Shown here piece after piece: positions 63,138 to 64,000 of a DNA stretch of 64,000 nucleotides. The position numbers were made by a program, and so were the translations under genes. Numbering within the stretch: the first letter of the stretch is position 1; every line of letters begins with the position of its first letter. The DNA is from Endozoicomonas numazuensis (GTDB lineage Bacteria > Pseudomonadota > Gammaproteobacteria > Pseudomonadales > Endozoicomonadaceae), in contig NZ_JOKH01000005.1 of the NCBI RefSeq assembly GCF_000722635.1, forward strand, positions 329,646-393,645, read 5' to 3'. The notes under the pieces are model-generated. The model had not been told where the DNA came from and did not search any database. It saw only the letters and a list, made by a program, of their open reading frames with translations.

Positions 63138-64000
63138 CAGCTGAATTTTTTCCCGGGTACAAACATATCCCTGCGGCTGTTTAGCAGGTCCTGCACTGAC
63201 ATGGCACGGCTGCCAGATAACTGCACATTAGTCAGACGGAGGATGCCTTCTGCAGTAGCAATATCCAGACCTGACTTGTCTGCCTTAATCAGGGTACCTG
63301 GAGCCTCATCGCTGTTACCTTCCACTCGCTCAGCTTCCCATACCCGAATAGCATTGTCTTCAAGCTCTGTTGTAGCCACTGGCCAGGGATTAAAAGCACG
63401 TACCAGGCAATCCAGTTTTTCCGCAGGCTGGGTCCAGTCTATTCGAGCTTCTTCCTTACTCATCTTATGGGCATAACAAGCGCAGCTGTCATCCTGTTTT
63501 TCTGCAGTGATAGTGCCTTTGGCAATCGCATCAATGGCTTCGATCAGGGCGGGCTGACCCACTTCGATAAGACGGTCATGCAAGTCGGAAGATTTGTCGG
63601 TTATGTGGATGGGGCAGCAGGCTTTAATCAGCATATCACCCGTATCCAGCCCTTTATCCATCTGCATGATGGTAACGCCGGACTCCTCATCCCCTGCCGC
63701 AATCGCACGCTGGATAGGAGCGGCTCCTCGCCATCTGGGCAAAATAGAACCGTGCACATTGATACAACCATATGTTGGAATATCCAGAACACTCTGAGGC
63801 AGAATCAAACCATAGGCTACCACAATCATAAGGTCTGGCTTCAGTGCAGCCAGTTGTTCCCGGGCTTCCTCATCCTTTTTAAGGGACAGTGGCTGAAACA
63901 CCGGAATATCATGTTGCAGAGCCAGCTCTTTCACAGGGCTTGGCTTGAGCTTGCGGCCCCGTCCAGCCGGCCTGTCTGGCTGTGTATACACTGCAACCAC
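63137..64000 (-). CDS. fmt: Methionyl-tRNA formyltransferase (5' end outside the window)
   Basis: The 287 visible residues cover most of the protein; the first ~25-30 residues lie beyond 64000, and the apparent first codon is the window edge. [20 protein letters not shown], then [40 protein letters not shown] (catalytic Asn/His) and KGLDTGDML are the formyltransferase motifs. The C-terminal tRNA-binding domain follows, with [11 protein letters not shown]. It formylates initiator Met-tRNA using 10-formyl-THF. Directly upstream of rsmB, overlapping by one base, as in E. coli and Pseudomonas. Confidence 0.97.
   Translation of the reverse strand: MVAVYTQPDRPAGRGRKLKPSPVKELALQHDIPVFQPLSLKKDEEAREQLAALKPDLMIVVAYGLILPQSVLDIPTYGCINVHGSILPRWRGAAPIQRAIAAGDEESGVTIMQMDKGLDTGDMLIKACCPIHITDKSSDLHDRLIEVGQPALIEAIDAIAKGTITAEKQDDSCACYAHKMSKEEARIDWTQPAEKLDCLVRAFNPWPVATTELEDNAIRVWEAERVEGNSDEAPGTLIKADKSGLDIATAEGILRLTNVQLSGSRAMSVQDLLNSRRDMFVPGKKFS

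Overview
The window is the replication-origin neighbourhood of a gammaproteobacterial chromosome. The order rpmH-rnpA-yidD-yidC-mnmE on one strand beside dnaA-dnaN-recF-gyrB on the other, followed by gmhA, a PlsC-type acyltransferase, gmhB, glyS/glyQ and trkA-rsmB-fmt, is the Pseudomonas/Oceanospirillales arrangement. mnmG, rsmG, parA, parB and the atp operon lie on the far side. Placement near marine, host-associated Oceanospirillales (Endozoicomonas-like) is an inference from content and style, not proven here.

Layout: 1-793 holds the 5' part of a 16S rRNA gene (minus strand) with its boxA leader and promoter. 1-3 kb has a PhnA/YjdM-like zinc-ribbon protein and an unknown 320-aa protein. 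3-10.6 kb is the complete atpIBEFHAGDC operon read leftwards from a promoter with a GC-rich discriminator. 10.7-13 kb carries a YeiE-like LysR regulator, then a family of tiny paralogous genes (51 and 54 aa) embedded in duplicated promoter and terminator modules; a third module has lost its gene and looks like a structured RNA. 13-19.4 kb is an envelope cluster: a secreted TPR-like protein, a DUF3604 metallohydrolase-like protein, a decayed TauE/SafE permease, and cpdB. 19.8-23.8 kb has two phosphoethanolamine transferases (EptA type and EptC/CptA type) around dgkA, a lipid A/LPS modification set. 25-30 kb is parB-parA-rsmG-mnmG.

Two DnaA-box clusters are present, one upstream of mnmG (about 30.17-30.53 kb) and one between rpmH and dnaA (about 40.43-40.75 kb). 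Both carry the same unusual AGTACWTATGTACTTRA palindrome. Two perfect 16-bp parS sites for the ParA/ParB system lie inside recF, so origin, partition genes and parS are all within about 20 kb. Between the two clusters are a ferric-iron ABC transporter and a DUF1499 protein.

Beyond gyrB: a VirK-like gene broken by a frameshift, heptose genes gmhA and gmhB, glycyl-tRNA synthetase flanked by a palindromic repeat family (three copies, also between trkA and trkH), a 1527-aa secreted protein of unknown function with internal repeats, and the Trk potassium transporter with rsmB and a partial fmt.

No CRISPR array, tRNA gene, phage or transposase gene was seen. The least explained features are the small-gene/structured-RNA modules at 11.7-13.0 kb, the shared palindrome of the two DnaA-box regions, the glyQS-flanking palindromes and the 1527-aa protein.
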